Part shown: positions 51,120 to 63,675 of the stretch, one piece after another
Layout: the number at the start of each line of letters is the position of its first letter
How positions within the stretch are numbered: position 1 is the stretch's first letter
Source of the DNA: Callipepla californica brunnescens
Lineage: Eukaryota; Chordata; Aves; Galliformes; Odontophoridae
Assembly: GCA_023055505.1 (NCBI GenBank)
Contig: JALIRH010000026.1
Location: 6,587,591 to 6,651,590, forward strand
Direction: 5' to 3'
Length of the DNA: 64,000 nt
Position numbers and translations under genes: made by a program
The notes under the pieces: model-generated
The model's database searches: none
What the model was told of the DNA's origin: nothing
The model's input: the letters and a program-made list of their open reading frames with translations, nothing else

Positions 51120-51794
51120 ACACCTTATAATTACCTGAAATACTTAAGTAACCTAGTCATTTGTTGTTGCCTTTTCTGGGAAAATGCTTAGCTCCTGGTT
51201 TAATCATGCAATCGAACCAATATATTTTTTGATATTTTAAATTCAGTGGTATTAGAAAGTATTCCTGAATGAGAGTATTACACTTGAGATGAAACTTCAA
51301 TCTCTAGGAAAATCCCTGAGCTTCCAAGAAATAGTTTTCTCTTCTGAAGTCAGTTCAACTTTTCTCTGTAAAACTGCAAGTGTCAAGCCTTTGAAAATCA
51401 GGTCTTCAAGATCTCAAGATGGGATATAAATAGAAACGTCTGAAAAGCCTTTGATTATTAGAGAAAACAGATGGAAGTTGGAATTTGTGTGCATCTTGTA
51501 TTGCCATACTAATGCAATACCAATGGTGGTAACTGTATTAGTGCAAGCATTTAATGTAGGCAAGGAGAGATTTTCAGTTAAGATAATTTCACACCTAACT
51601 TTAACTACTTTAACCAGAATTTATAAGTAACTAATTGATGCTAATTTAGCATTTCTTCCTTCATGCTGGTCCACGCATACACAAAAACAAATGTTTTAAA
51701 ATAAACAAGTCTGCTACTGTACATGCTACAAGGAAGGATAACGGTATCCTGAGATTAGTTAAGCAAAGTATTGTTCAGCTGCTCAAGTCTGATG

Positions 51795-52307
51795 AACCTT
51801 CCCCTTTGCTCAGCACTGGTGAGGCTGGATTTTTAGTACTGTGTCCAGTTCTCAGCTCCTAAATACAGGAGAGAAACCTAGGCTAGTTGGAGAGAGTCCA
51901 GCCAAGGGCTGCCAAAATGATGAAGGGCCTGGAACACTTCTTCTGTGCAGAGAGGCTGAGAAGGCTGTTCAGACAACAGAAAAGAAGCCTCAGGGAGGAT
52001 CTCATATATATAAATATCTGGAGGAAGGATGCAATGAAGGCAGAAGTAGGTTCTTTTCTGCTGTGCCCAGTACCAAGACAAGAGGCAGCAGGCACCAGCT
52101 GGAAGTGTGAACATCAGCAGGCACTTCTGTGCAGTGCAGGTGATGGAGCACCTGCAGAGGGTGCCCAGATTGCCAGAGAGTCTGTGGTGTCTTGTCCTTG
52201 AAAAAAGCCAACTGGATGTGGGTCTGTGCAGCTGGCTCTGCTGGAGCTGGGCCTGGTGGACCCAGAGGGCCCTACTAACGTCAGTGTGTCTGATGAATCT
52301 GTGATAC
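51795..52307 (+). mobile_element. CR1 LINE, older 5'-truncated 3' end
   Basis: The landmarks follow CR1 order: cttcccctttgctcagcact, ggtgaggctgg, gtactgtgtccagttc, ggagagagtccagccaaggg, then gcagagaggctgagaagg. The tataaatatctggaggaagg, cagtaccaagacaagaggca and gtggtgtcttgtccttgaa landmarks come next, and the copy ends near gaatctgtgata. It covers the tail of ORF2 and the 3' UTR. It is more diverged than the copy at 22.5 kb, and the terminal ATTCTGTGA-type repeats are partly lost. The subfamily is not determined. No frame is open across it, so it is inactive. Confidence 0.88.
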
Positions 52308-53503
52308 AGATGTAACTATGTGCTAAGGAGTTCAACCTCTTTGCTCTTTAGAAGGGCTTTTTCAAATTTCTTGATTACATTTTTTGCTTTGTTTGCGTTT
52401 AGTGTCTTACAGATCCCAGTTCTTAGCTTCTCATACCCTCTACAAACTGACATAAACTGTCGCTGCATACTGCCACGTACTGCCCCTCCTTTGAGCCTAA
52501 CCAAATATTGGTCAGGGTTTAAAATCTAACCTAACATATACCCTAACATGTTTACATTACCTCAGGGCAGCTCCTGGATCCTGCTCCTGTTCTGACCTGA
52601 GCTAGAGGATGAGAGCAAACTGTACAGGGAGATGCAAAAGGCCACGGTTAGTCTTTTTGCTGACAGGGTTAACTTAGGCACTTGAAAGCTTACACGAGCC
52701 TTAAGTACGTGGCAAACTGGAAATTACTCTAGTGGAAGAAGATGGAAGAATTATAGTTTTCTAAAATGAGAAGGTCTAGAATCAGTGAGGATCAAATAGT
52801 TTGAACTAAAGGTTTTATTCAGCCAAGATTCTGAAAAGGTCATATGGGAGAGCTAGCTGAGTTTTAAAAGCTTGCTTTCGGTGAATCCCAGATGTTTTGA
52901 ATGTTACAGTCACATTTAGATCAGTCCCTAGGTTTCTCTGAGTGCTTTGCTTAGGAGAAAATGTTTCCTTTTGATATGGAGTTGATATCAGTATTTTGAG
53001 GATAGTGCTGTTGTCAGTAATGGGCTTGCTATTGAGCATCTATCTGGCAGACTGTCTCCTCTACCTCATTGTAAGTAGCTCTCTTTTTATGGAATGCAGT
53101 TAATATCCTTTTCCTAAGTGTTCTAAAACTTCTTGCATTGCAGAGTTTTTCTGTAGAAGGCTTCATGTGCTGAGTATTATAAAAAGGACTGGCGTACATA
53201 GAATGATTTCATTTTTGTTTAACAGTAATTTACTAAAAATATGGTTTGGAGTTGTTACAACACAGTGAATTTGTCCTGGTTTTCTCAAACCTTGCAGGTA
53301 TTTTCTGTAAGAGGGGAAGAAGTGAGATTTCCATGCCAACGTTAGGTAGAGCTCTCTAGGTCCTCCCCCCTCCCTGATTCTGGGAACTTGTTTGTGTCTG
53401 TGGAAGTCAGAAGCAGGAGTGGTGGAAGCAGCAGTTTTATGGCCTGTGCCAGTTGTGTGACTGCTTGATGCATACTCTGATCATGTCTGACTGCATGATT
53501 TTA

Positions 53504-53539
53504 CTCCCTTTTTTTCCTCTTTTTTTTTTTTTTTCCCTA

Positions 53540-53571
<32 letters not shown>

Positions 53572-53661
53572 CACATATATTTTTATATGTATATATACAT
53601 ATATATGTATATACACATATATATGTATATATATTATATATATATATATATTTTTTTTTTT
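53504..53661. repeat. Compound microsatellite: polypyrimidine, (TG)n, (TA)n, poly(T)
   Basis: A pyrimidine tract (53504-53538) leads into ten TG units (53540-53560). Interrupted TA/CA sequence follows to 53650, then 11 T. Within it, 53592-53613 is a perfect 22-bp palindrome (TATATACAT and its complement around a central AT run). The frames through it encode only I, Y, H, T or C, V repeats and are not genes. Confidence 0.93.
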
Positions 53662-54380
53662 CCTTAATGCAGTCATCCTTGCCAAAATAAACATTTTCCC
53701 AACTGCCCCTGATTTCACTAGCTTCCTACCGTATTCTGGGACATCGTTGCTCAAATATCTTGTACCATAGTCAAAAGTTCCAGTAAGCAAATTACTCTTC
53801 TTTTGCTATTTCATGATGTTTCTTATTTCTGGTATTGCTCATGTTACTTTTGTGTTAGTGTATCTATATGTTACTTTCTGTGTACATGTTACCTTGTCCT
53901 TGATGTCCCTTGATGGGGAGAGGCTAGATTCTGCGGTTGCAAGCTCGCTGTTATAGCTGTGATCAGGACGGGCATAACTCAACAGTCTTGAGTGGACAAT
54001 CTGAAGAAAGTGAGAGTGCTGCTCTTTGCATATCTGGCAGGTATAGCATGCAGTGATAGAAACTACTCTGTTTCTTTTGTATTTTTACTTCTTGCTGCTG
54101 TGGAAAGTGCCCTATCCCCAGGCAGTAAGGTATTTAGACCCAGTGGGGGCAGCCAGGTTGTTATTCACAGAAGCCAGCTCTCAGTGGAACCCAGCTGGAA
54201 TCTAGAAGAATGAAATGTATAGATAACTGCTTTATATCTTTTCCTACACTGCCTATGAAAAGAAAAATCCATTATATGCACAATCTAGGTGTCTATTGCC
54301 CACAGTAATTTTCTACCACTAGAAAGATTCTCCCTACAAAATAAGAAATTCTAGAGGACAGGATACCAGGAGCTGCAAGT

Positions 54381-54414
54381 CAAAAACCAAAACAAAACAA
54401 AACCAAAAAGCAAA
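54381..54414. repeat. (AAAAC)n simple repeat
   Basis: Imperfect CAAAA/CCAAAA units. Confidence 0.7.
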
Positions 54415-54918
54415 GCAGCTGGAAAACATCCAAAAATTTGGACCTAAAGTATTTGCTGGTTATGTAATATTTGGTAACTTATAAATTCATAACTGCTGAG
54501 ATTTGAAAATGGAGACAGCAAAAATTTGAAACTCAATAGTGTGTATTTTGGGAGAGTGCAGAAGCAGCAAAAAGCTGTGCAAAGAAATGCACAAAGAGGA
54601 GCATCCATCCATCTTCATCTTGAGTGACAAAAGTGTCAGCCGGGCTGTAAGTCCATTTCTCTTTGTTTACTTCTGGCTTAATATGTATTTTCAAAGATAA
54701 TATGTTCTAGCATAGATAAAGGTGAATCTTTTTGTCATTAACCCAAATTATTTTATTAATAGAAGCATACCTTCAACATGGAAACTGAGAAATGGATAAC
54801 ACTGTTAAAAGTGTTAGTGATCAGCACAGTAGAACAGACATTTTTCATTGGTTAAAAATTTATTTGAACCTGTGTTTTTCAAAGTTTTAGAGTATTTGAG
54901 TTTTTAGATTCTTTCCTT

Positions 54919-54932
54919 CCCCCCCCCCCCCC
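54919..54932. repeat. Poly(C) tract, 14 bases
   Basis: Direct observation. The length may be unreliable in an assembly. Confidence 0.85.
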
Positions 54933-55322
54933 TTAATTTTGTAATAATTATGATAAATTGCTCACTTCTTGTCCAGCCTGTTTATGCCAAAGAAATTCTG
55001 GCAAAATTGTAGGAATAGGAAGCTTCCAGATCCTCTCTTAGCTTTGAAGCAAAACAATTAAGACTCCAACTTTCACATTAATTACATTAAGAAACTGTAG
55101 AAACTATGAAATATGTGAGAAAGGTTAATGCTGTGAGTACTTTCTTTAGAGTTTATAAGCAAGAGGGAATATTGTGAGCATTGGTTTTCGCCAGGTCGGC
55201 AGCACTGACATTCTTGGTACCCCCTAATTTCCTTTGTACACTTCAGGAATAATTAATTCCTTATAAACATGTTGCAACCTGAAATCTTTTGGCATTAATA
55301 TAAGGATGTTGTACTGATAAAC

Positions 55323-55337
55323 AAAAAAAAAAAAAAA
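55323..55337. repeat. Poly(A) run, 15 bases
   Basis: Direct observation. Confidence 0.8.
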
Positions 55338-55486
55338 GTCTTTTTAATTAAAGTGGTTCCCATTTGGAGATGTGACTCCTTGACCATTTTCAAACTGTGA
55401 TGAAATATAAAAAACAAAGGCAACACAAGAAAATAGTAGTTAAGTCATGTAAAGTGATTCATAGAAATGCTAACAAAACACAGTAA

Positions 55487-55546
55487 GAACGAACAAACAA
55501 AATAACCCAAACCCACCAACCAACAAACAACTGAAAAAATAAAAAG
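55487..55546. repeat. A/C-rich low-complexity stretch
   Basis: Irregular AACA, ACAA and CCAACC units with no T between about 55507 and 55529. Confidence 0.6.
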
Positions 55547-58500
55547 TAATGAATATTTCCCTGAGCCCAAACTAAGCTCATCAGTTCAGTGAATGAAGTA
55601 CTCGGTGTATTGAAGGCTTTGGAGTGCTAGACAGCATCACACTCTGGGCTTACACTGTAACCTGACTGGAATTTGGATGAATCAATGCCCACGTTCTCAT
55701 CTTGAGAACTGCCACCATTCCTTTGTGAGGATCTTCACCACGTGTTTTTAGCTAAGGTTCTTTGCTTATGTAGACCATACTACAACTCAACACTGACATT
55801 TTCTGCTGCTGTATGTTCTTCTTCTTCCAATACAAGTGTTAGAGGAATGAAGACGATTGCTGTTGTCTTGGCTTTTGGCCACTACAATTTCTGAAGATTT
55901 TAATGTCTCAATAAGATTTTTCACTTCATAAAGTATGTTCTGTGAAAATAGGAGAATACAGATGTGCATTTTGAAGGCTGCTGCTCTTTGAACTGTTCAA
56001 GGATCCTATCAGATGTCATTAGAGACAGGAAGAGAGTTCTTTATTTTCTTCTTTCCTCCATTTATGATCCCTTAGATAATAAAGATTTGAGTCTGATACA
56101 GAAAGCGAGTGTCTCATGACTCTCCTCTTTCTAAGCCTTTTTGAAGAGATGTATGGAGGAAAGAACTACGTGATATTTGTGAGGAATTTTTACAGCTGAA
56201 ATAGTAACTCCTTGTAAAGTGACACTTCATTGTCTTGATAGAACCAACCATCTTCTGGCATCCTTCTTCTGATTCCCTGTCCCAGCTGATTTCTGTCTCA
56301 TGCAAGTTAGTTGTTGCTTCTGAGCCCTTCAGGGTTCTCCACTTTGCTACGTACTGCATGACTTTCAGTCTTGAGGCATCCATTGGCTAGTGCTGCTCAT
56401 CTCTGGTTTCATTTGTTCCTTTCTTCACAAGCACGTTTGCTGTTCCCCAAGCTATCTCTGATGCTTGGAATATGCTTCCTGTAATTATCCACAAAGCTGC
56501 ATCATCATCACATGTAAAATCCTGCCTGAAGTTCTCTGTCAGGATGCTCAACAAAAAAAGTAATATTTTCTTAGTCAATTGAGAGCGCTGCTAAATAGAT
56601 TGATTAGATTCAGAAGTTGAGATTCAAAATATGCCACCGTTTTACAAATTAACGCTTCCCAGACTTGTTCTCTGCCATGGTAGGCTGTTATAGTTTAGAA
56701 TTAGGCTGACTATGTTTGAAGTCAGTGTGTGCAATTTAAACTAATGGAGCTTTTCTGCTGGCCCCATGTGTTTTAGATTGGCTTGACATACAGACTGAAG
56801 CATGCACCAAATTCGTATTTCTCTGTTCCTGACCTCAATAGGAGACATTACCCACAGAACAGCCCTTGTATAAAACACACACATAGCTCCTCTAAAAAGT
56901 GACCTATGCTACATGTGTGAAATATTTCTGAAGGATCACAGACCATCGTTGATCCGTAATAGAACTGGGCAGGATAGAAAAAAATGAAGTGCTTTTTTCA
57001 TCGCTAAGGCTTGTTCTTGCTTTTGGTATGGTTATAAGTGCAATTGATACCAATCTGTCTCAAGTACCCCAGAACAGGTTTTTGCCCCTGCCTGTAATGT
57101 GCAGCTTTCAGCACAGCACCTCATATACTTGTGAGAACTTGAATAACAAATCTGGCCAGTGAGAGAAAATCACAAATCTTCTCCACTACATTACCTGCTT
57201 ACGATAGCTGATGCAAATTACCCAACAGTGTGAGGGTGCTATTATTTTGTTGCACTTCTAATAAATTAGTTTGTGCACCTTTCTTGGGTTTTAGCCAAAA
57301 TTTGGATCTGAGTTGAAGTTGACTTTATTTCTGAATGGAAACATCTACTCAGAAGTTTATCATTTAAAAAGAAAAAAAAAAAGGCACAAAACAAAATCAA
57401 TGGCTATTTTACTTTCAGGCCTTTAGTTTGTTCTTTTTGGATTTTTTTGCTAATTCCGAATCTGTGCATAATGCAAATTCTCCAAAAAAAAAAAAATCTG
57501 CACGCACTTGTGGAGGACAATGTAGAACTGTTCTAAAGCACGTGATCGGACATGTAGACAGTCAGCTAACTGCTCTGCAAATAAGAACTTGTACTTTCTC
57601 AAAATCTTGAAGTTAATGTGTTTTGATTCCTGCTTTCCCCTTAAATTTCATGTTTGCTGTTGTAGTATGTAGACATTGTTGTGCCAAAGTCTGAGACTTC
57701 TGGTAATGAACTGCGAGCTAGCTTGCTAAAGCCTGTCTTTTCAACCTGTCTGTATTAGAAACAGCTATGGGAAAATTCCTAAGCACAGAAGTTGCAGCTA
57801 ACTTAAATACCAGGACCAGTAATTTTGTCTTTAGGCTGTAGTAAACAGGATATATGATATGATTCTATGCAACAGTATCCTTAGCTATTTAGCCAAAACA
57901 TCCCCCAATGCAGCATTCAGTGTTTGGATAATATTTCATTACCTTACAAGTGAATACGACAGCTAAATATATGGTGAACTGGAAGACCAGTTGCAACAGA
58001 TTAATTTAATTTTTATGTTACCAACTAGCATCATAAATGAATTCTTTGTGTTTATCTGTCACCATAAAAAATGTCATTAGTCCATAAAGCATATAACCAT
58101 TATAATTTTGGAGGGTGGGTTTTGGCTTGTTTTTATTTTTCTAAACCTTCTCCTTGCTTATATTACATCTAAAAATATGAATAAGAAATGTTTTCAGTTT
58201 GGCTTTTGTAGACTGCGTCTCCTGAAATATAAGGACTCCAATCTTCTTTTAGCTAGATTATCAACAGCTTCAGAAATTATTAGTTTACATGGCCAAACTG
58301 CTGCAGTGCTGGAATGCTGGGGTTTGGCATGTGTTAGATGCTGATTGACATGGTCGTGTGTTTGTGCAACACGGCAAATTCTTGAGGTGCAGTGTTTATT
58401 AAATGATAGCATAACTGAGTCTCAACAATATCTAGAGAGCCTGTAGAGCTGAAGTAGCCATTACATTTGCTTGGCTGTTCAGTGGAACTCTTTCTAATGT

Positions 58501-61500
58501 GTGTTCACTATCCCATCCCCAGGCTTTCATTGCTTAAAAAATGAACATAAAAAAGGCATGGGTTTCACTCTGCTGTGCTTGAACAACTGAGTATTTCCAA
58601 AGCTCACAAGGACTACTGCTTAAAGTTATCAGATCTCCAGATGACAGCTAGCCCTACTTGTTATCATGATTAACATAAAGTAACTTCAAATCTTAGGCTG
58701 AATGAGTAGGTCTGGCAGTAAGCAGAAGACACTTACTATGACTTGAGATATAATGAGCCTAGAAACCCATGATAACATAGTCAGAATGGGGCCACGTTTT
58801 ATGTACTAGCAGAGGCATTTTCCTTCAGCTGCTTATGATGTGAACCACTGCTTTGAGTAGTACCCCAGAGTCAGCAGAGGGGCCTCTGCTTCCTGAGTGC
58901 TGCAGTTTGAGACCCAGCAGCCATAGGTGCATGGGGGAGTGGGTGTTCAGTACTTGTAGACTGAGAGCTGCCCATCAGTTGTGGCTCCCTGGACTGGTTA
59001 CATTTCCACCTGTAAATAGGTGAGAATTTCCAGAGCACAGTTGTGTAACATCCTGTCTTTTCCATAGCAGCTGATGCGTCATCTGCCATGGCTCAGAGCT
59101 TATATGCTGTGTGGTACAGAAAGCAGCAAAATAGTGGGAGAAGTTTCTAAGGGGGTATGCTGCAAGGAATTCCCACGTTAAGTGACTCAGCAAACTCCTG
59201 CAGCAGAATTGCTAATCTCCTAACATTTTGCTAGAGATCCCTTGTGTATTTTTAGGGTAGATTTTAGCAGAACTGCAGGCTGATGTAACCGGCAGGAGCG
59301 TTAGAGAGAAGCACAGATGAAGACAGTGTGATACAAACCCACCCGCAGCTAACCTTATACAAGTTTGTCCCTACCAATTCCACTTCCCGCCAGGCCAGGA
59401 GGAGGGAATGCATCACACCTTGGCGCCGCTTGAAATTTCTAAGTGCTCCTTTGGCTGTGTACTGGAGGTACCCATATGTCTGCTTAAAAACATTTAGAAG
59501 GGAAAAAATGTAATGATGTTAAGCCTCACAGTAAAGTACAGCAAGGAGCCTTCGGTTGAAGTTAAGAGAGATCAGTTTTGCTTTAGCAATTGGAAAGCAG
59601 GTTTTGATGTTAAGAGCAGTTGGATAGTAGCAGAACACATCTAGAGGTATACCATAGCAAAACCAGCTGGCATGAAAATATAACAGTATGGCAAGTATTA
59701 TCTGGACTCCCTGATGTTTGACTCTGAGTCTGTATTAGGTAATCCAAAAGATTCCTTCATTAGGATGGCTGTCTCTTTTATGAAGCAGTAGCAGCTTCAG
59801 AGTTATGTCTTAATTTAAATGAATTTTCTGTACACGACTACGTCTTAAAGCTCATTAGCAGGTACAGTTTCAGTAAGGTGTTTCGGAAGAGAATATGACA
59901 AGCACATGTATTTTTAAAAGTATAAGTAGCTCTTTTATTTTAGTAAGGAAGTGACTAAGTTAAGTCAGAAGGCAGTCAATACTAAATCGGTGTCACTGCT
60001 TGAATTTCATTATGTTTAAAACATATCTAACCACCCTAATGTTTGCTTTGCCTATGCCTGGAGAATGTTAAAACACTGTAAGGGTATGAATAGAGTCAGT
60101 GAATAATGAAAGCATGTTAGAGAAGCACCCTGTATTCTTACTGCAGCACTGATAACTTTTTAGAACTGCTTGATAAAAGTGGAGTGGATTTGATACGCAT
60201 CAGCTAATGTTGCTTTTCATCTCTTTTACATCCTGTGGATCTAAGGTTTCTTAGTAATCACATAAATTTAGTGGAAAAGAAAGTAACTTGCATTTGGAGA
60301 GAGATTTAATTTTGTCTTGCTCAAAGGGAAAAAGCCAAGGGGTATTATTTAACAGTATCTCTTGACTTTAAGAAATGTTTGCCTTTTAATAAAAGCTATT
60401 CTAGCCCAGAACAAATCATAACCGTAAGCAGAGATGGTAAGTGGTCAGGTCAGTATGAAAACTTGAAGCATTTTCTTTTAGTAGCGTAATGGCCTACTGC
60501 TGTTATTGAAACAAAATGCTATGTGTTTGAAAATTGAACAAGGTCAGGATTTACAGGGCTAATTAATTAAGTGCCAGGTTTCGTTGGTATTTATTTTAAC
60601 GTCATACATGAAGAAGAGTATCTTTTGAATTGTTTTCTGTCATCAAAGAGGCACTCGTTTCAAGACAAGATGTTGCAGTTTGAAAAACACCTTTGTTGTG
60701 AAACTCATTCTGTTACACATCGATTCTGACTGCTTCAGCCCGTAGGAACAACTTGTCTAGCTTCAGTCATTGATTATATTATTCTTTTTCCATCTTCGTG
60801 GCCGCTGAATGGTGAGGTGTAGCTGCTGACATCTTTATACTTCCAAATGGAAGGGCGCATGTTAATATTTTATATGAGAGAAGAGTGAAGCTGAGACTGA
60901 AATGCCTGGTGTCCAAAATGAGGTAAACTTAGGAAGGTCCCTGTGAAAAGGAGAGACCTGCAATTCACTGAATGCAATAGGACTGCAAAGCTAGCCGTGT
61001 AGGAGAGGCAGATCAATTGTGGTTTTTGTTTAAGCACTGGGAGGAAGGATAAGATCTTATTTTCGTTCTGTTTCAGAAGGTCATTATTTCTGCACAGTCT
61101 GTGTGAGTTGCGTAAGGTTGTGATGCTTTCTGTTATGCAGATCCAAGTGTGCTGCTTATCATACTGAAAATTTGCTGATCAGATAGCTGAGTGCAGTGCA
61201 TCGTATCGTAGCAGGTACTTCTGGCTGGCGTTACCATCCTGAATTCTTGAACCATTAAATACGCTGGTGTCTAATTAAGGCAGTAGTGTTCCTGGTTTTA
61301 CAATGTCTCTCAGAATAATAAATCATGAGCAAAGAAACTTAGAGGCTGTATGCTTTGCATGGATTTAGAGTGGTGACATGTGGCTGTAAATAAACAAAGG
61401 TGTTTGGTTGCATCTGTTCAAGATAACAACTAGCTCTTTTTTAGGTCTCCTTTCTTCTTACAAATCAGTCCGAGGCCTTTACACAAGTATAAGAAAACAG

Positions 61501-62818
61501 GAAACAGCTAGAACCAAGCTGAGTGCTCCAGTGCACACATGCATCCTTTTGGCATGACGGAGCTACTTGAAACAAAATGATCATGAAATACTTCCCGGGC
61601 TATGAGCGTTCCTTGGCATTCAAAGTTTAACATACTGAAAACAAAAAGCTCAGCTTTACACGTGTTGAGTGACAATTGTTTGCCAGGGCTGATTATAATA
61701 ATAGTCTCAATAAATGCCAATGTCTGTATCCTCATCCCACCTACCTTTTCACTTTGAGTCACGATGAATTTTCCCATCTGATTTTCCTGTACTGGTTGAC
61801 AGATCTGGGGACCGATTTAATTAGACTTGCACAGGCTGTTTGAACTCTTCAAAAATGTCTGGTGGTTAATGTTGCAATACCTTTTGATATTTTAACTGGT
61901 GACGAGGGTCACAGGTTGGATTAATATCCAGAGATTTTAATACCCTTTCTTTTAAAGGGTTGCTCTGCACATAACCTTTGACCCCTTTAGCACTCTCTTC
62001 ATTCTCATTATCTCTTTTCAATAAATTCTGCTCTTTCCTGTTACTGAGGTTTTTACTTATTCACACCTTTCAGGGAGCAGAGGGAAAGAATGAGGTTTTT
62101 TTTATTTATTTTATTGTCTGTGTAGAAGAAAGAGAGCCCTTTTCCTTTCCTTTAATTTTTAAACTCTGTAAATGTAAACACGCTGGGTTAGGACAATAAT
62201 GCGATAAAATCTCCTCCATTCAAGAGGAGATCGCCAACAAAATCCGAATGTTTTTGGCATCCTTTCATTACAGCACTGATAGAAACATACAAGTTAGTCA
62301 TAGTGGATTTAAGTACGCTATAGTTGATAATCAGAAAAAAGAACGGCAGAAGATTGTATACTCCGTGCAGTCAGGAATGGGACCCCAGGAAAACTACTCT
62401 GCCCATGTTCATATACCTCTGATTGTGAGAACAGGAGGGCTACATGAAGAATACATGGGCAACGAGCACGCCATGCTCCATTTAAGGGAAGTGTGCTGTT
62501 GTCATCTACTGGGGAAAACATCGCATAACTGCATTTCTCAACAACAACAAAAAAAGGGGTAATAGCCATGTATTTTAGCATAGACAGTGTCTTAGCAGTA
62601 TTCTGCAGCTGTCATTGTTGAGCTACAAAAGAAAACAAAATATTTGTTGCAAAGATATTAGAAGATAAATGAGGTGTAAGACCGGGATAGACTGCAGCCA
62701 CAGAGGCAGGCTGTGTGGCTCAGTAAATTGTCCTTGCTCCGTTCCCATGCTGATGACGTGCACCATTCCTTTGCCTCCTACTTCAGTCTTTCTTATTTCG
62801 GCTCCCCTTGTGAAAATG

Positions 62819-62980
62819 TGCCTAGAGGGGCTGTGGGGTCTTGTGGCCTTAGTAATACTCAGAACTCAGCTAGCCCCCTGCCTGAGCAGTGTGCTCTAAC
62901 TGAACGGCTTGGGGAGTGTAGCTGGACTGGGTGATCTGAAGAGATCCCTTCGAACCAAAACTGTCCTTTGCTTCTGTGAA
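62819..62980 (+). mobile_element. CR1 LINE, very short 3' tip
   Basis: Landmarks are tgcctagaggggctgtgggg, then ggactgggtgatctgaagag, atcccttcgaaccaaaactg, ending ttctgtgaa. This is the CR1 terminal UTR with its characteristic gatctccagaggtccctt-like segment and ATTCTGTGA end. Only about 160 bases were copied at insertion. Confidence 0.87.
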
Positions 62981-63544
62981 CACGAGTGCAAGCAATAATA
63001 AGCCTGAGCTCCGGGAGAGAATCTTTGGGTTAAAATGACATAGAGGTTTATGGCAGAATAGGTCAGAATGTTTCTTTGAACAACCAGTTTTATCTCTCTT
63101 TCACTCTTTATACAGGTAATTTAGTAGCCAGTCATTTCTTTTATCCTTCATCCCTTATGTCTTTTCTGCATTCTGATTTTTGTGCCAGGAGGAAAAAAAA
63201 CACTAGTGTGAAAAAATAGTCCTAGAATGGAACTCCTGCAGTTTAAGAAGGAAAAAAAATGAATGGGGGAAGGGGAAGAAGGTCTGGCACATCTGTTCCT
63301 GAGAGCTTTTGCTCACCTTGAGCAGAGCTAATAATAAATATGACAGGCGCATTAAAGTATTATTCATCCTTTGGTTTTAATGTAAGGTTAAATGTATCTA
63401 AATGCAAATGTTTTTATCCAAAGACTTTTATGTTTCAGGATAATTCACTGAACTGTGAATTACAGAAGGTTTTTAAGACTCAGGTTCTTAGGCAAAGTGC
63501 AGAAAGCCTTCTAATAGACTTTTTCCTTTGCACGCCCTGGATCA
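62981..63544. other. Non-coding, nothing recognised
   Basis: The stretch is AT-rich, with short A runs at about 63192-63199 and 63252-63259. The + frame 63340-63642 runs into the MIR-like fragment and is therefore not taken as a gene. Confidence 0.5.
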
Positions 63545-63675
63545 TTTCGTTGAGTGAATATTATCTCTTTTTAAAGACTGGGAAAACTGAAGCAAACAAA
63601 TTGAAAGAAGCTGCCCAAATTCCCAGCACGTATGAAAAGTAGAGCCAAAACCAGAAAAAAATATTGCCTAATTCC
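63545..63675 (-). mobile_element. Probable MIR-type SINE fragment
   Basis: On the + strand the order tattatctctttttaaaga, ctgggaaaactgaagcaaac, aaattgaaagaagctgccca, then cagcacgtatgaaaagtaga gcc is colinear with the reverse complement of MIR. The counterpart there runs tattattatccccattttac, agatggggaaactgaggc, gttaagtaacttgcccaa, cacagctagtaagtggcaga gcc. The fragment covers the conserved core and part of the tRNA-related region on the minus strand. It is old and diverged. The distinctive gaaaactgaagc and gctgccca blocks are correctly spaced, which makes chance unlikely. Confidence 0.58.

Larger units (their letters stand above)
34481..51794. other. Non-coding, no recognisable gene
   Basis: I found no supported exon on either strand in this longest empty stretch. 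Contents noted: 15 T at 37026-37040, an inverted TCF/LEF-like pair at 40043-40060, a 15-bp tandem pair at 43869-43898 and an AT-rich homeodomain/octamer-motif block at 44421-44720. Further right are a hairpin at 46279-46306, a 33-bp tandem pair at 48810-48875 and (GT)n(TTTG)n at 51091-51119. Frames such as 43145-43519 (+) and 47275-47541 (+) have no splice or promoter context. Confidence 0.5.
52308..62818. other. Non-coding, no recognisable gene
   Basis: No supported exon. The stretch holds the compound microsatellite at 53504-53661, (AAAAC)n at 54381-54414, 14 C at 54919-54932, 15 A at 55323-55337 and an A/C-rich stretch at 55487-55546. A minus-strand stretch at 56114-56590 has a single stop in one frame and is discussed as a finding. 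The + frame at 62248-62562 has no splice context or family resemblance. Confidence 0.5.

Noticed and set aside
53437..53790. Overlapping frames of more than 100 codons on both strands
   Set aside because: Produced by the stop-poor TG/TA microsatellite; they encode only dipeptide-like repeats.
62248..62562. 104-codon + frame
   Set aside because: Protein-like in places, but without splice sites, start context or recognisable motif, and an overlapping minus frame is nearly as long.
5021..63409. Scattered POU octamers ATGCAAAT/ATTTGCAT (5021, 14706, 17003, 44425, 49251, 57211, 57471, 63402)
   Set aside because: Eight were found where roughly four are expected at this base composition. The excess is marginal and they are not clustered.
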